32,320 nt of DNA from Coprinopsis marcescibilis. Lineage: Eukaryota; Basidiomycota; Agaricomycetes; Agaricales; Psathyrellaceae. Position numbers and translations under genes: made by a program. Below the pieces are notes generated by a model. That model ran no database searches. It was not told the DNA's origin and worked only from the letters and a program-made list of their open reading frames with translations. Positions 20,571-31,726 of this stretch are shown in pieces (position 1 is the stretch's first letter; each line of letters begins with the position of its first letter). Location of the stretch: contig ML210220.1 in assembly GCA_004369085.1 (NCBI GenBank), forward strand, positions 1 through 32,320, in the 5' to 3' direction.

Positions 20571-21089
20571 ATGTACTCCCCAATCAACGCGTTCATGCTG
20601 CTCAGCATCGCCGCTCTCATCCTCAACATCAGCCCTGACGGCAGCCCGTTCATAACCAGTGTCAGCGCCCAATCCATAGAATCAATCTGCTGGGCCTGCC
20701 CCCCAACCAACGCGTTCAACGAGCCCGTCATAGCCTCGAGCGACATCGGGGGGTTGATATCATGCGAATACGGGTCCGGATCCTGCAGCTACGAACTGGT
20801 AAGCACGCCTGCCTCTCGGCCAGGCGCTTTGCCTTCTCCACCGCCCTTCCACTGGACTGTAGCTAACGGTGTGTATCGCGATTTGCAATAGAATGCCGGT
20901 GCGGTGGTAGACGGAGATGCAGGCTGCGTAGGCACCGCGTCGTTGGACTGCCGCGCACGTCGCGCGTTCCGCAGAGAAGCCGCCCTCCCCAGGTCCTCCA
21001 GACCGATCAACCCCAACGCCGTGAAGCCGGACGTCATGCGCACCCGCGCCCGACTCGTCAAGGCCAAGAACAGGAAGAGCAGGAACTAA
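20571..21089 (+). CDS. Small secreted cysteine-rich protein with basic tail
   Basis: Proposed exons are 20571-20798 and 20892-21089 (intron with GTAAGC donor and AATAG acceptor, phase 0), giving 141 residues. The N terminus is hydrophobic, with likely signal cleavage after SVSA at residue 33. The mature part has six cysteines at 40, 43, 65, 72, 88 and 96, opening with CWACPP. This would allow three disulfides. From about residue 97 the protein becomes Arg/Lys-rich and ends KAKNRKSRN. It is the size of a typical fungal small secreted (effector-like) protein, and the spacing does not fit the hydrophobin eight-Cys pattern. Function is unknown. The intron changes nothing in frame, but the conventional splice signals and Cys pattern across the join favour the spliced model. 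Confidence 0.7.
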
Positions 21090-21919
21090 TTTATACAACA
21101 TTACAGTATATACCACCCACCGTCCGAACTTGCTATTTCGCGACACGCCCGTTCCTACCTTCCTATTTATCTCTCTGACCAACCAATACTTCCTCGTTCT
21201 TCCCTTTTTATCTTTTGGACAATACCCCGCCTGCAATACCTTATAGATAGTTCTACTTCTCGTTATATATGTTCCATGTTGTCCGTCCAATATTCAGGTT
21301 TCTGCTTCGGTTCAACGCCTCACCAATCCACGGAGATGACCTCCAACCCAGTTCGCCCAGGATAGGTGTTGCGCGAACCACATTTTCAATTACCGTCTGT
21401 AGCCGTCCTTCATCCCTGTAAGGTCTTCGTGTAGACTCCACTGAAATGATCCATAACCTGTAGGCTGGCCCGATGAAATCATAGACAGACCTTATCGCCC
21501 CAACGCGGACACCTCTCGTCCTGCGCCCCAACAGTTTCCTTGCAGAACGGTTCCTGCCCTCCTGCAACCCATTCCGCCGGAACCTATCCTCGCCGCACGT
21601 AGACGAGCATGTACGACGGTGCCATCGCCCTCACGCGAGTTTGACTTTGGCTGCCCCCTCCGTTAGCCACGACGCATCTCTCAATACGTTGAACATTCCG
21701 TCCAGGCCTTCCCCCACATGTGTAGCTTAAGGTCGTTTTCAAAAGTCAGGTACGATACCGTACGACTACAACGATCTGTGAGTGGAATGTCAGTGGAACA
21801 GAAGAACGCCAGAAAACCTTCGAACAAAACTCAGATGCACCAGTCTGGATCACAAGCAATGATGAGAAGCGATGGAATTAATTCTATAACGGTAATTACA
21901 AAGGGGCACATACTTTTCA
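21090..21919. other. Convergent intergenic region
   Basis: About 830 bp between the 3' ends of the small secreted protein gene and the minus-strand CBP3 gene. ORFs of up to 104 codons are present on the minus strand without domain signals. It is probably 3' UTR and terminator sequence for both genes. Confidence 0.45.
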
Positions 21920-23046
21920 CTACGAAGACTTGGATTTGATAGGACCAAACTTGAGTTGACTCCAGTCACCGTACATGACCTCCCGGTCCGACAGCTTGTC
22001 CAACCTCGCCAACTCCCTCCGGATATACACGGTCAGGTCGAGCATGACATCTGGATAACTGAGGTACTTGTCCACCTCCGAGGGCGAAAAATCATGGACA
22101 CCGGATCCATCATCCGTCGCCTCCTCCTTGCTAAAGTCCACCTTCGACACATTCACAACCTCGCCTCCGACCAGGTTCACCGAGCGCCGGAACTTGGGCG
22201 TACTGGGCTCTGTGGCGGTGGGGTCGGGGTATTCGATCCCCTGGGCACCTCGAGCACCCAGAACGTTCCTCCAAATCGCAGCGGCCATTTCCATATCACC
22301 CTGGACCATGCCAAGGTCAAACGCCATCCCCAGCCCAGCCCATTGCTCCTTGAAGATCTTCATCTGCTGCGTCACAATCTTATCCGGAGCGCGGGCTAAT
22401 GCTCTCGCCGTTAGGTGCTTCCCAGGCGTAGCAGCGTTCGGGTTCACGTAGAAGTCGCTGCGGAAGGTATACGGCGGGGATGGTTCAAGTTTCGGCTGAA
22501 GGACGTCGCGTATGCGGTCCTCAATGTCGAGGAAAAAGTGATCGAGAAGGGCCTGGATGTAGTGTTTCCCGTGTTCTTCGGGTAGGGCACGGAGTCGGAC
22601 TGTGAGCATCCAAAGATGCAGATTGGTTATTGTGAACCAAGACTGGAATGTCGGAGGCAGATAACATTCTACAAAGCCCATTAATTCTCCATTATCAGCC
22701 CCTTTTGTTACACAAACGCACCCTTTTGCCAATATGCCGCGTCTTCATCAGGTTTGACAGCGCACACCTTCTCGTATAGGACGAACGATCGTCTGCCCCC
22801 CAGTTGTTTCGCACTTCCATAGCCCATAGCTTTCGCTAAAGCCAGAACTGCCCGTTTGGCGCGTGGCGAGGTCTCCACCTGGCGCGTAAGCCAGCTCTTT
22901 TCGTGCGGAGCGGGCACCTTTGCTGGCGAAGGTGGAGGCTGTGATGTCGAGCCAGAACTGTTAAGGCGTCTTGGTGAATAGGCTACCACTGGGAGAGGAC
23001 GTCTACATGACGCCAGTTGGCGCAGGAGCAGCGAGCGGGCTACCAT
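21920..23046 (-). CDS. CBP3: Ubiquinol-cytochrome c chaperone (CBP3/UQCC1 family)
   Basis: Complex III assembly factor that binds newly made cytochrome b at the mitochondrial ribosome with CBP6. Proposed exons on the minus strand are 23046-22722 and 22668-21920, joined by a 53-nt intron (GTGCGT donor, TTTGTAG acceptor); the product is 357 residues, close to yeast Cbp3 (335). The N terminus (MVARSLLLRQLASCRRPLP) is a basic, Ser/Arg-rich mitochondrial presequence. The family core begins right after the splice with LPPTFQSWFTITNLHLWMLTVRLRALP and continues through HFFLDIEDRIRDVL and QMKIFKEQWAGLGMAFDLGMVQGD. It closes with LDLTVYIRRELARLDKLSDREVMYGDW. The gene is divergent from the PLP enzyme gene 643 bp away. 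Confidence 0.92.
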
Positions 23047-23689
23047 AGTGGGTAGATAGAGACAACGATCCCGCCTCCGTCGCGCTCGTTGTCGACGTCA
23101 GCGGAGTCAAAAAGTTCACGTCATCACGTGTGGACAGCAGACAAAGCTCGGGCCGGCTGATATCTCCTTTCCTGGTTCATCCCAGCTTAGCTGCAGCTGC
23201 GGTTCTCTTTCGCTCAACGAATGAGGCCTATAAGCGACACGTTGAATGGCTCAAATTCACCATGTCGATTATACGTTCCATCTCGCTTATGGTTCACTGT
23301 CTCTTTTCCGGCGATCGGGTGGATGATTACCGTCAACTGTCAACATCGCTCCCGAGTCTCAGGAAGAACACTATTGCTCAGCAACCAAGAACGCCTACTT
23401 CGCGAATCTCAAGCCAAAAACAGTTCTTGACAGACGTGCGACCGTCTATCATACCCTGTCGATAACCCCTATGGAGCTTTGGGCTATATCAGACAGTGTG
23501 ATTTAGGAGTTTCCACAATGTTCCATTGTGGAACCTCGTCAACAGTCTGAGTGTGCGTCTCTGTGTACGTCTGCCACTTATTCTTATTTCTTACCACGCT
23601 TGGTCTACAGGTCAACTACTTCAATCATACATTCACATCCCAGCGTCCTAATCTCTGGAAAGAAAACTCAGCTCCCGCCAACCATCACG
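23047..23689. promoter_or_regulatory. Shared divergent promoter of CBP3 and the PLP enzyme
   Basis: 643 bp between two start codons on opposite strands. Near the CBP3 end it contains GACGTCAGC (CRE/ATF-like) at about 23094 and an ATCACGTG box near 23121. A palindrome near the PLP gene is listed separately. Short ORFs here look non-coding. Factor assignments are inferred from motif similarity only. Confidence 0.45.
23511..23533. promoter_or_regulatory. 10-bp-arm palindrome upstream of the PLP enzyme gene
   Basis: TTCCACAATG and CATTGTGGAA are perfect inverted repeats separated by TTC, 157 bp upstream of the start codon. The length and symmetry fit a dimeric transcription-factor site or a hairpin in a long 5' UTR. 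Confidence 0.5.
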
Positions 23690-25242
23690 ATGAGTGAGCT
23701 CTCCAATGGCGCCATTTCAGCCCCGGAGTTGTCCAAGTACGGAGAGGAGCGTCTTCCAGAAGGGAAGAAACTGCTTCGAATGCTCCCGATAATGTCGAAT
23801 GCCTATTCAAAGGACAACCCAAAGGTGCGACTGTTCGACCCAGTGACATGGTAGCTACCTAACCACGCGACCTACTAGGGATTCGTCAACCTTGTACAGC
23901 ACCTTCTCTCAACTATGATGAAGCACAGAACCTGATTTGCGCTCAAAAACAGGCAGTCGCAGAAAACAATGCCATGTGGGAGGAGCTACGAGACATCTTG
24001 GAAAAACGGTTCAAGCTGCGCCAAGTTGTGAGTGCTTGCCTTGTGTTCTATACTTGCTGAATATTCAGCCTAATTCACCAGGATTTCACGTACGGTGACA
24101 GCTTATACGGTAGCATCCGCCTGCGTGATGCCCTCGCCAACTTCTTCAACAACTATTTCAAGCCGTTCTCCCCCGTCTCTCCCGACAACCTTTTGATGGG
24201 CAACGGTCTTCTCTCTCTTATCAGTCAACTCGGACGGGCCCTTATCGACCCAGGACATGGAGTACTCCTCGCTGCTCCGTATTACCACGGATTCGACATA
24301 TCCTTCTCAGTCCACTCCGGAGTTCGCGTTGTGGGTGCGCCAGTTCCATTTGAAGACATGTTCACTTCGAAGGAACTGGACCACCTCGAGAAGGTTCTAG
24401 CAGACAGCGAGGCCAAAGGGGTTCCAATCCGTGCCGTCCTCCTCTGCAATCCCCAAAATCCATACGGCCGATGCTACCCACCGGAACTGATCACCGCCTA
24501 TTGTCAATTTTGCGAACGCCATAATCTCCATTTGATCTCAGACGAGATATACGCCCTGTCGACATTTGCCTCCGATGATTTGCCGAACGCGGTGCCTTTC
24601 ACCAGCGTCTTATCGCTCGACCTTGAATCCCTGAACGTAAACCCTCAACGAATTCACATGGTGTACGGCATGTCCAAAGACTTTGACGCAAACGGTTTCA
24701 GAGCTGGTGTTCTCTACACCCGCAACGAAATGCTCCTCCACTCGCTTCTCGCCACCTCCCTCTTCATGCTTGTCGGATCGCCCAGCGCCGGGCTCTGGTA
24801 CTCCCTACTCAGCGACCAAACCCTGCTCAACCACTTTATCCAGCGCAATCAAACTCATCTACGGGAATCCTACGAGCATATGTCAGCCTGGCTACGCTTT
24901 CATAACATCCCCTACCTCCCATCGTCAGCTGGCCACTTTATTATGGTAAACTTCCGACCAATCTTAGCTGATACAGATCGCTACATCTCCCAGCTCCGTC
25001 TCTCGTCTGAGATGGATTTCTGGGACCGCGAGGCGGCTCTGACGGCTGCGTTTTTGGCTAATGGGGTGCTGGTTAGCCATGGGCAGGGGTTTCATATGTA
25101 CGAAGGAGGCTGGATGCGGTTCACGTTTTCGCTAAAGCGCGAAATGGTAGATGTCGCGTTGGACAGAATCGAACGGGCGCTTGGGTGGGACCGCTGGCCA
25201 GGCGGCTCCCCGGAGTTATCGGATTACGGGCCTGTGAATTGA
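23690..25242 (+). CDS. ACC-synthase-like PLP-dependent aminotransferase (class I/II)
   Basis: Fold-type I PLP enzyme of the 1-aminocyclopropane-1-carboxylate synthase-like group, which in fungi also includes C-S lyases of secondary metabolism. Proposed exons are 23690-23824, 23879-23893, 23953-24027 and 24082-25242, giving 461 residues. The second exon is only 15 nt (codes GFVNL). This arrangement restores the conserved box NLxVAENxxMWEEL without any frameshift. Other motifs are FTYGDSLYGSIRLRDAL, GNGLLSLI, PYYHGFD, NPQNPYGRCY, SDEIYA and YGMSKDFDANGFRAG, whose Lys should bind PLP, then the C-terminal MRFTFS. The Glu of AEN corresponds to the substrate-binding Glu of plant ACC synthases. Real ACC formation is not shown: many fungal relatives have other reactions. 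The ATG at 23690 follows a favourable CACG context and gives an N terminus without targeting signals, so a cytosolic enzyme is likely. Confidence 0.88.
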
Positions 25243-26434
25243 GGGAGCGAGTAAGCTTCGTTTATATTGCAGTGATCGTATACGATGGTGTGGTTGGCTT
25301 ATGCTCTACTGGAGCCAATGCAGCCCAACACTAGTATGTACACACGTTTTTTAGCCCATTTATCCAAGTGGAATTTAGCAGGTCCTCGTTGCAGCTTCTG
25401 TTCTTCTTCACAACGTGGTCACACATATACGGCGTTCACGCTTCCGCCACCTCCGTTCCCACGAGCGAGTTACCAATGACCGGTGCTGTTAAATTGCTCC
25501 AAAGTTTAGATCGTGGTTGCCGAACGGTTCGTACAGTATCTCATCTCGAGGTTTGTGCCCAAATCCGCCTTCTCCCGGAGGGATAACGTGGGAGCGAACG
25601 TAGACGAAGGACTTCCTTTCCAAGCTTTCTTTCCACCACACATGTTCCAAGGGTCATTTGAGTGCTGCCATGATAAATATGGGTGTCCCGTCTCGACCGT
25701 CGAACCTTTCAGGGCCAACTGCATGAATAGAGTGAGTCCGCAATTAGAATATTTCGCCCTTCAATCATCCGTGGTTTTGCCGGGCTGTTTCAGTAGTACG
25801 TGAGCTGTCAGAGGCCCTAATGCATGAATCAGGAATAATGTATTGTTTTGGGCGTGCAGCGGGCCATGAATCACGGGGTATACCCATGGACATTCGGATA
25901 GGCAGGTGGCATGCGGGGAATCGGGAGGCGGCAAACAAAGGGGTTTTGATGGGAGTGGGATGCCATCTGAAATTATTCGGCTTGGCGCGGGGTTTCTCCA
26001 CAACCACCGTGAGCTTTCCACTCATTCAACGGGGCTGACACCCTAAAGGGCACAGAAGCAGCAGCACCAGGCAACATTCTCCTGCAAGTTCCCGACCTCG
26101 AATTTCGCCACGTAGACATACCAATGTCAACCTGCGGATTCCCCTCATACCAACCGCAATTGTGGGTTGTGTTAATTGCATCTCAAGATCTAGAACGTCG
26201 GAGAAACCTCGTCCTGCCATCCAACCCCACACCCAGTATCAAATAACGCGGTGTAACCTTGGAGAAACAGCCCCGCTTCATCTTGCCAGCGTGGTCACGA
26301 TATGTTCGGGACTAGTTTTGCATTTACCATCAATCCCCTAAAGGGTCCCCCGTTGGCACACCTTTAAGAAGCCTGTGGTTCTTCGCTTCAACTTGTTGGT
26401 TTTCCAGGACCGTCTCATCGGCTCGCATACCACC
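25243..26434. other. Intergenic region before the sugar transporter
   Basis: About 1.2 kb. One weak candidate gene (25368-25723) is listed separately. From 26040 the sequence is probably the transporter promoter, with a CCCCAC motif near 26226 that reads GTGGGG in reverse, a CreA/Mig1-like carbon-repression site. It is a single weak motif, so its relevance is uncertain. Confidence 0.4.
25368..25723 (+). CDS. Possible small secreted protein (weak model)
   Basis: An ATG at 25368 opens a frame with a signal-peptide-like N terminus (MEFSRSSLQLLFFFTTW, then VHASA). The unspliced frame stops after 72 codons. A possible intron 25551-25603 (GTTTGT donor, GTAG acceptor) would extend it to about 101 residues, ending at TGA near 25721-25723. 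The donor is weak and no family is recognised. It may be chance. Confidence 0.2.
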
Positions 26435-28490
26435 ATGGCTGGAGGAGTCTTAGCACCAAACACCCCTGCGATCGACTACAGGACCCTCGTCGACCCCAAC
26501 AGGAAATGGTACAACAACAGGAGGTGCGTCATTCCACAAGCTTGTTCGTCGTTGAGCGTAAAATATTAACTCTGGGATGGGTGTAATTTAGGTTGCTGGC
26601 CCTGAACGGTTGGATGGTGTTGCTCCTCATCACCTCCTCCACCGTCGGTTATGATGGATCCATGTTGAACGGTCTCCAGTCGATCGACAACTGGCATGAG
26701 TATTTCAACAACCCGGACGACAACATGCTTGGTCTCCTCTCTGCCATCCAGGTATGAACTCCCTCACTCACAAGCAAACCTTGTGGACGATGCTGACGTG
26801 TCTTCTGTAGAACATCGGCTCCTTCTGCGCCTTCTTCTTCACCCCTTATGTCTCTGATGGTCTCGGCCGTCGCTCCTCCATCTTCTTCGGCTCAATCATC
26901 ATGGTGATTGCGACTGTCATTCAGACCGCGTCCCAAAACGTTGGCATGTTTTTGGCTGCTCGGTACGTACATCCTCAGTACTACCCTACATTGCCTTGCA
27001 AGTTCTAACGTCACGCGTAACACACAGATTCGTCATTGGTTTCGGTCTCGCCTTTGCTGGTACGTTTTCTGCTTCTTCGGAACAATCGCAATGTTTCTCA
27101 ACAGCATCCCACAGCTTGCTCCGCACCACTTCTCGTTTCTGAGGTTGCTTATCCCACGCACCGTGCTCCTCTCACCTCAGCCTATAACTCTCTATGGTAT
27201 TCGGGATCAATCATGTACGTTCCATTTTCTTCTTTCTCTAGTCCCGGTCCGCCTGATGTAACGTATGCCGTCTTAGCGCCGCATGGACCACCTTTGGAAC
27301 TGAATTCATGAAGGACAGCACATGGGCATGGCGTATCCCCTCTGCCCTCCAGGCCCTTCCTTCCGTCATCCAGATTGCCCTCATCTTCTTCTGCCCCGAG
27401 TCGCCTCGTTGGTTGATCAGCAAGGGACGCAACGAGCAAGCCCTCAAGACTTTGGCATACTACCACGCTGACGGAAACGAGTACGTATCCTGTTTTCACC
27501 CACAGTACCCCAAAATCTTACCATCTTACTCTATTCAGGGAGGACCCTCTCGTCAAATACGAATATGAGGAAATCAAGGCCGCAATCGAGTTTGACCGCA
27601 CCGTTGCTGCCAAAGTCGGCTGGAAGACTCTCTTCGCCACCGCCGGTAACCGCCGCCGCATGCGCATTATCATCGCGCTCGCGTTCTTCTCCCAATGGTC
27701 CGGTAACGGTCTCGTGTCGTACTACCTCAACAAGGTCTTCGATACCGTCGGAATCACCAACTCGTCCACCCAGCTCCTCCTCAACGGTATCCTACAAGTA
27801 TGGAATCTCATCTGGGCTCTCGCCGCCGCCCTCGTCGTCGACAAAGTCGGCCGTCGTATTCTCTTCATGACCTCCATCGGTGGAATGACCCTCTTCTTCA
27901 CTCTTATGACAATCACCGCCGCCATCTACGCCAAGAACGGAGATGACAGGGCCGGACACGCTTTCATCGGATTCATCTTCCTCTACTACGCTGCATACGA
28001 GTGCGTTCCCCTTCCTTTATTTCTATCCTCGTGGCCGGTATACTGATGAAACCTCTTTAGCGTTGCCCTGAGTCCCCTCATCGTTTCCTACACCGTCGAA
28101 ATTCTCCCATACGCGATCCGCGCCAAGGGTCTCGCAGTCTTCAACATCGCCATCTCCCTCTCACTCGTCTTCAACCAATACGTCAACCCCGTCGCACTCG
28201 GAAAGCTGGAGTGGAGATACTACATCGTCTACGTCGTCTGGCTCGCGGTCGAATTCGTGTTTGTCTACTTCTGTGAGTTCACTTTACTCAATTTTGAACT
28301 CGAACGCTGACTTTCACTTCCCTCAGTCGTTATTGAGACCAAGAACAGGACTCTCGAAGAGACTGCCGCCTTGTTTGATACCAAGGAGGAGACTGCAGCG
28401 CTGGCTATCGCCCACGCTGCACATGATGCCACACTCTCGGCCGACGAGAAGGTCTCCCCCAGTGCTTCCGTTGACGGTACTAAGGCTTAA
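26435..28490 (+). CDS. MFS sugar transporter (fungal lactose permease/hexose transporter type)
   Basis: Sugar porter of the major facilitator superfamily in the plasma membrane. Nine proposed exons: 26435-26523, 26592-26751, 26811-26962, 27028-27059, 27115-27214, 27277-27480, 27539-28000, 28061-28272 and 28327-28490, giving 524 residues. All joins keep frame and use GTRNGT-type donors except GTATGA at 26752. Family signatures in order are GYDGSMLNGLQS in the first helix, SDGLGRRSS in the first loop, SEVAYPTHRAPLTSAYN, PESPRWLISKGR, DKVGRRILF and IETKNRTLEETAALFD at the end of the last helix. Twelve membrane segments are expected. The N and C termini are cytosolic; the latter is Ala/Glu-rich. 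The start ATG has a CACCATGG context. It resembles fungal LAC12-like permeases, but the substrate cannot be read from sequence: hexose, disaccharide or other sugars are possible. Confidence 0.95.
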
Positions 28491-28655
28491 ATCTTTTCTT
28501 TCATGTCATGAAGTTATCATTGCATATTTTCCCACCCCATGTATCATAGCTCTAGGGATTAATAAAAACAAGTCCTCCCTGATAGTATAGGGAAAGGTTT
28601 GCAAAACAACACGGTTTTGGTGATGAACTTGCCAGTGAAATGGGGTGCAAATGTT

Positions 28656-28727
28656 TTCCGGTACGGGGAATCGAACCCCGAGCTACCGCGTGAAAGGCGG
28701 TAATGTTAGCCGTTACACCATACCGGA
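28656..28727 (-). tRNA. tRNA-Glu(TTC)
   Basis: Minus-strand gene of 72 nt without an intron. The acceptor stem is TCCGGTA/TACCGGA with discriminator A, the anticodon loop is CTTTCAC (anticodon TTC), and the T arm is GGGGTTCGATTCCCC. As far as I can compare, it is identical to the copy at 29245-29316 on the other strand. Confidence 0.95.
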
Positions 28728-29244
28728 TTGATGAATGCGACAGTCTGTGACCTACCAGGCACCACAAAGGGAATTGAAGCGGCAGACGCCTTTCGTCTGC
28801 GCCTCTCGACTCTCGACAACCTGTCCAATCTCCATCAATCCCACAAGCCCGTGCATCCTTCTCCCACGTTTCAGAGTAGGGTTTCATGGTCACTTTACAA
28901 TACCGGATCTTCAACTCGGCACAAACATTCTGCCTAGAATCAGCGGCCCCGTCCACACATGTCACAAAGAGCCCGGAACATGCGTCTGGAGATCAGCATG
29001 TTGCCCATATTATGTCTGTGCCGCCGACCACAGTAACAAGATGTCCTTAAGATAAACTGTATATCCTTGCATTGAGTCATCTGATTTATATCTTAATACC
29101 CCTAAGCCCTCTCCGGGAATCTACGCGCCTTGTGTGTTAGATCACTAGCTAATTTGCTACCTCAGTGTGAAGAGAATAGGTTGATTTTATTCAAATAGAT
29201 TGACCACGCCGGACTTATTGGTCACAGCGTGTCCCTAACATCAA
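28728..29244. other. Spacer between two divergent tRNA-Glu genes
   Basis: 517 bp between the 5' ends of the two tRNA-Glu(TTC) genes. ORFs run across it, but none has a domain signal and they overlap the tRNA genes. Confidence 0.5.
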
Positions 29245-29316
29245 TCCGGTATGGTGTAACGGCTAACATTACCGCCTTTCACGCGGTAGCTCGGGGTTCG
29301 ATTCCCCGTACCGGAA
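29245..29316 (+). tRNA. tRNA-Glu(TTC)
   Basis: Plus-strand copy of the tRNA at 28656-28727 with the same 72-nt sequence: acceptor stem TCCGGTA/TACCGGA, anticodon TTC in loop CTTTCAC, T arm GGGGTTCGATTCCCC, discriminator A. It has no intron and no encoded CCA, as in eukaryotic nuclear genes. Confidence 0.95.
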
Positions 29317-30038
29317 GACATTTTTTACTTTTGTTTGAAAGCCATAATTATTAGTGCTCCCGTCACTGGTACCTACAATAAAAGGACATCTTTTCCAGAC
29401 AGCGCGCCTGAGTCTTTGATGAATTCGATATTGGGCATTGACTCGGCAAGTTCATGCATGCCTGTCAAGATTCCAACTCTCTAGAAAGCCGGAGACTGTA
29501 CCTGTGGAGTTGAGCTACAGAGCACCTAATTGACGGCATCCCTTCAAGTATCGTTTTCTTGTCAGGAAGTCTGGCACTTCCGAGTTTCGTCCGGTCCACC
29601 AATCGTAGAGCAGCCCTCATGAGTTTTATGCTTCGGTGAATCTGCAAGTTCGATTCACGTTGCGGTGGAGCTTGCCAGGAACGCAATATCAGCACATGTC
29701 ACAATCTACCCAACCATAGATATGTAGTATGAAACCTCTTCCCACCTTGAATCCACTCAACGCCATGTCGTTGCGAAGCGCTGTGAGCGTGGTTCGTTCG
29801 GCCGCCGAACGCCAGGGCTGAAAGAAATAAATATGGAAGTTGGAAAGACAGCGACGAAAGTCCGGTTGCTATTGCTACTAATATACATACATTGCCGGAC
29901 TGGTATTCGACAGATCACATATTTATACAGACATTTGAATCGCTTGCGAAGTAGTAGGAACCATTCAAAACGCACACCCGCCCATCAGACATCATCCAAT
30001 CCCGCACCGGCTCCGAGGGAGTCAGAGCCTAGGCCACC
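29317..30038. other. Intergenic region
   Basis: About 720 bp. It starts with a short tRNA terminator-like T run (ATTTTTTACTTTTG) just after the tRNA gene. The rest shows only short ORFs without domain signal. The end is the 3' flank of the minus-strand aldo-keto reductase. Confidence 0.45.
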
Positions 30039-31726
30039 TTAGAAGTGACCAAAAACGGCGAGAGGGGTGTAGGGAGATGACAGCTCCTTCAGCTCCTCCT
30101 CGGTCAAAGTCAGGCTCGCCCCCTTAATCAAGTCGTTGAGGTTGTCGAGGGAGCTCGTGCCAACGATTGGTGCGGTTACGCCTTGAAGGATCATAATCGT
30201 AATCAATGGAATTGGTCTAGCAAGAAGAAGCCAAAGACGCACCATCCTGAGCAATAACCCACGCCAACGCAACTTGAGCCATGCTAACGCCCCGCTTCTC
30301 TGCGATTGCTTCGACACTGTGTATCAGATTGCAGTTAGATATCGATCTGAACGCTCGGACAGATATATACGTACGCCGTGATGATGTTCTGTGAGCTGTC
30401 TCCCATATGGTAGCCCTTTTGCACACTATATTTGCTTAATGAGAATCCAGCTTGGTTAAACGCAACCGAGAAGGACCTACAAGTCGGTGCCAGCCCGCTT
30501 GGTCTCAACATTGGCAGGGCGAGTGAGTAGTCCTCTAGCAAGGGGCGACCAAGGGATTGCACCAACGCCAAGATACTACACGAATAGACGTCACTAACGT
30601 TCACAGCCTGGAACAGAACGAATCTCACCTTGAGAGTAGGGAACATCTCCCGCTCTTCCTCGCGGTAGAGCAAGTTATAGTGATTTTGCATTGAGATGAA
30701 CGGCGTCAGCTTGTTGTTGAGTGCATAGTTCTGCATGGCATGGACTAAAAGGTTTCGTACACATGTTGGGCGAAACTCTCGAATACGGGATCAGGAACAC
30801 TTACATTGCCAAGCGTGGCAAGAGGACATTCCAATGTACCTCACGTAACCTTCCTTGACGACATCGTGTAGCGCTTGCATCTAACAGGACGATTCATTAG
30901 GCCAAGTGACTCTTGAAGCACAACTGATGGATGCTTACAGTTTCTTCGATAGGCGTATTGTAGTCGAACCTATGGCACTGAAGCACGTCGATGTAGTCCA
31001 ACTGCAGCCGTTTCAAGATACCCTTAACACCGTCGAAGATGTGCTGTCAAAGGGTCGCGTTAAGGATGTTATACCGCAGTTCAGCCAACATTACCAACGT
31101 ACCTTGCGACTCAAACCATGCTGGTTAACGTATCCCTTTGCATCAGCAGTGTCTGGCGCGTAGAAAGCGTTTTCGTCAATCTCCGTTCCCACTGTGAAGT
31201 AGAGCTAAGACGATGAGTTAGATTGGGGTTACAAATATCAGGTTCACCCGAAATACCTTGGACAGGACAACGATCTGGTCTCTGGGCAAGTCCAGTTGCT
31301 TGATCGCTTTACCGAGGACAACCTCTGATTCCCCATTGGCATAGACCTAATCCGACAACCGCATGGTCAGTACGTACTACACACTGGTAGTCTACCTCGA
31401 CCCCACGTACGTCTGCGGTATCAAAGGCGTTGATGCCGGCATCGAAACTGGATTCCAATAGAGGTCGTCAGTCTCGAATACGACGATTCTGCAAAAGACA
31501 CAATGTACTTACGCAGCCTTAATACTCTTGATAGATTCCTCCTCATCCAGAACCCAGCTCTCCCATTTTGAGCTTCCGTACGACATGCATCCGAGGATAA
31601 TCTTCGACACTTTCAAGCCAGAGTTTCCGAGCCTGACTGTATGACGACATTATTGGTAAGCAGGCCCGAGCGTATTATGGAGACACTGAGAAACGCACCA
31701 TAGCCAATTTTGTTGTTGGCGGACAT
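30039..31726 (-). CDS. Aldo-keto reductase, aryl-alcohol dehydrogenase-like
   Basis: NADPH-dependent aldehyde/ketone reductase of the fungal AAD-like group. Twelve minus-strand exons keep a single frame: 31726-31699, 31636-31513, 31447-31411, 31346-31257, 31204-31103, 31043-30939, 30880-30805, 30744-30629, 30575-30481, 30425-30375, 30316-30243 and 30181-30039, giving 346 residues. The catalytic tetrad is visible: Asp and Tyr in [17 protein letters not shown], Lys in VVLSK, and His in DVLQCHRFD. Further family segments are [59 protein letters not shown] and [14 protein letters not shown], the last in the cofactor phosphate site. No targeting signal is seen, so it is probably cytosolic. Family members reduce aryl aldehydes in lignin-related or detoxification metabolism; the substrate here is unknown. 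The last intron uses an AAG acceptor, chosen because it restores the conserved frame. Confidence 0.92.

Noticed and set aside
23894..23928. A 35-nt intron or a 1-nt frameshift in the PLP enzyme gene
   Set aside because: Both were considered first, because the frame breaks after GFVNL. A 59-nt intron to 23952 restores the conserved AEN box, so neither an ultra-short intron nor a pseudogene is needed.
25761..26025. Two overlapping 86-codon minus-strand ORFs
   Set aside because: They overlap in different frames, have no domain signal and show no sensible splice partners.
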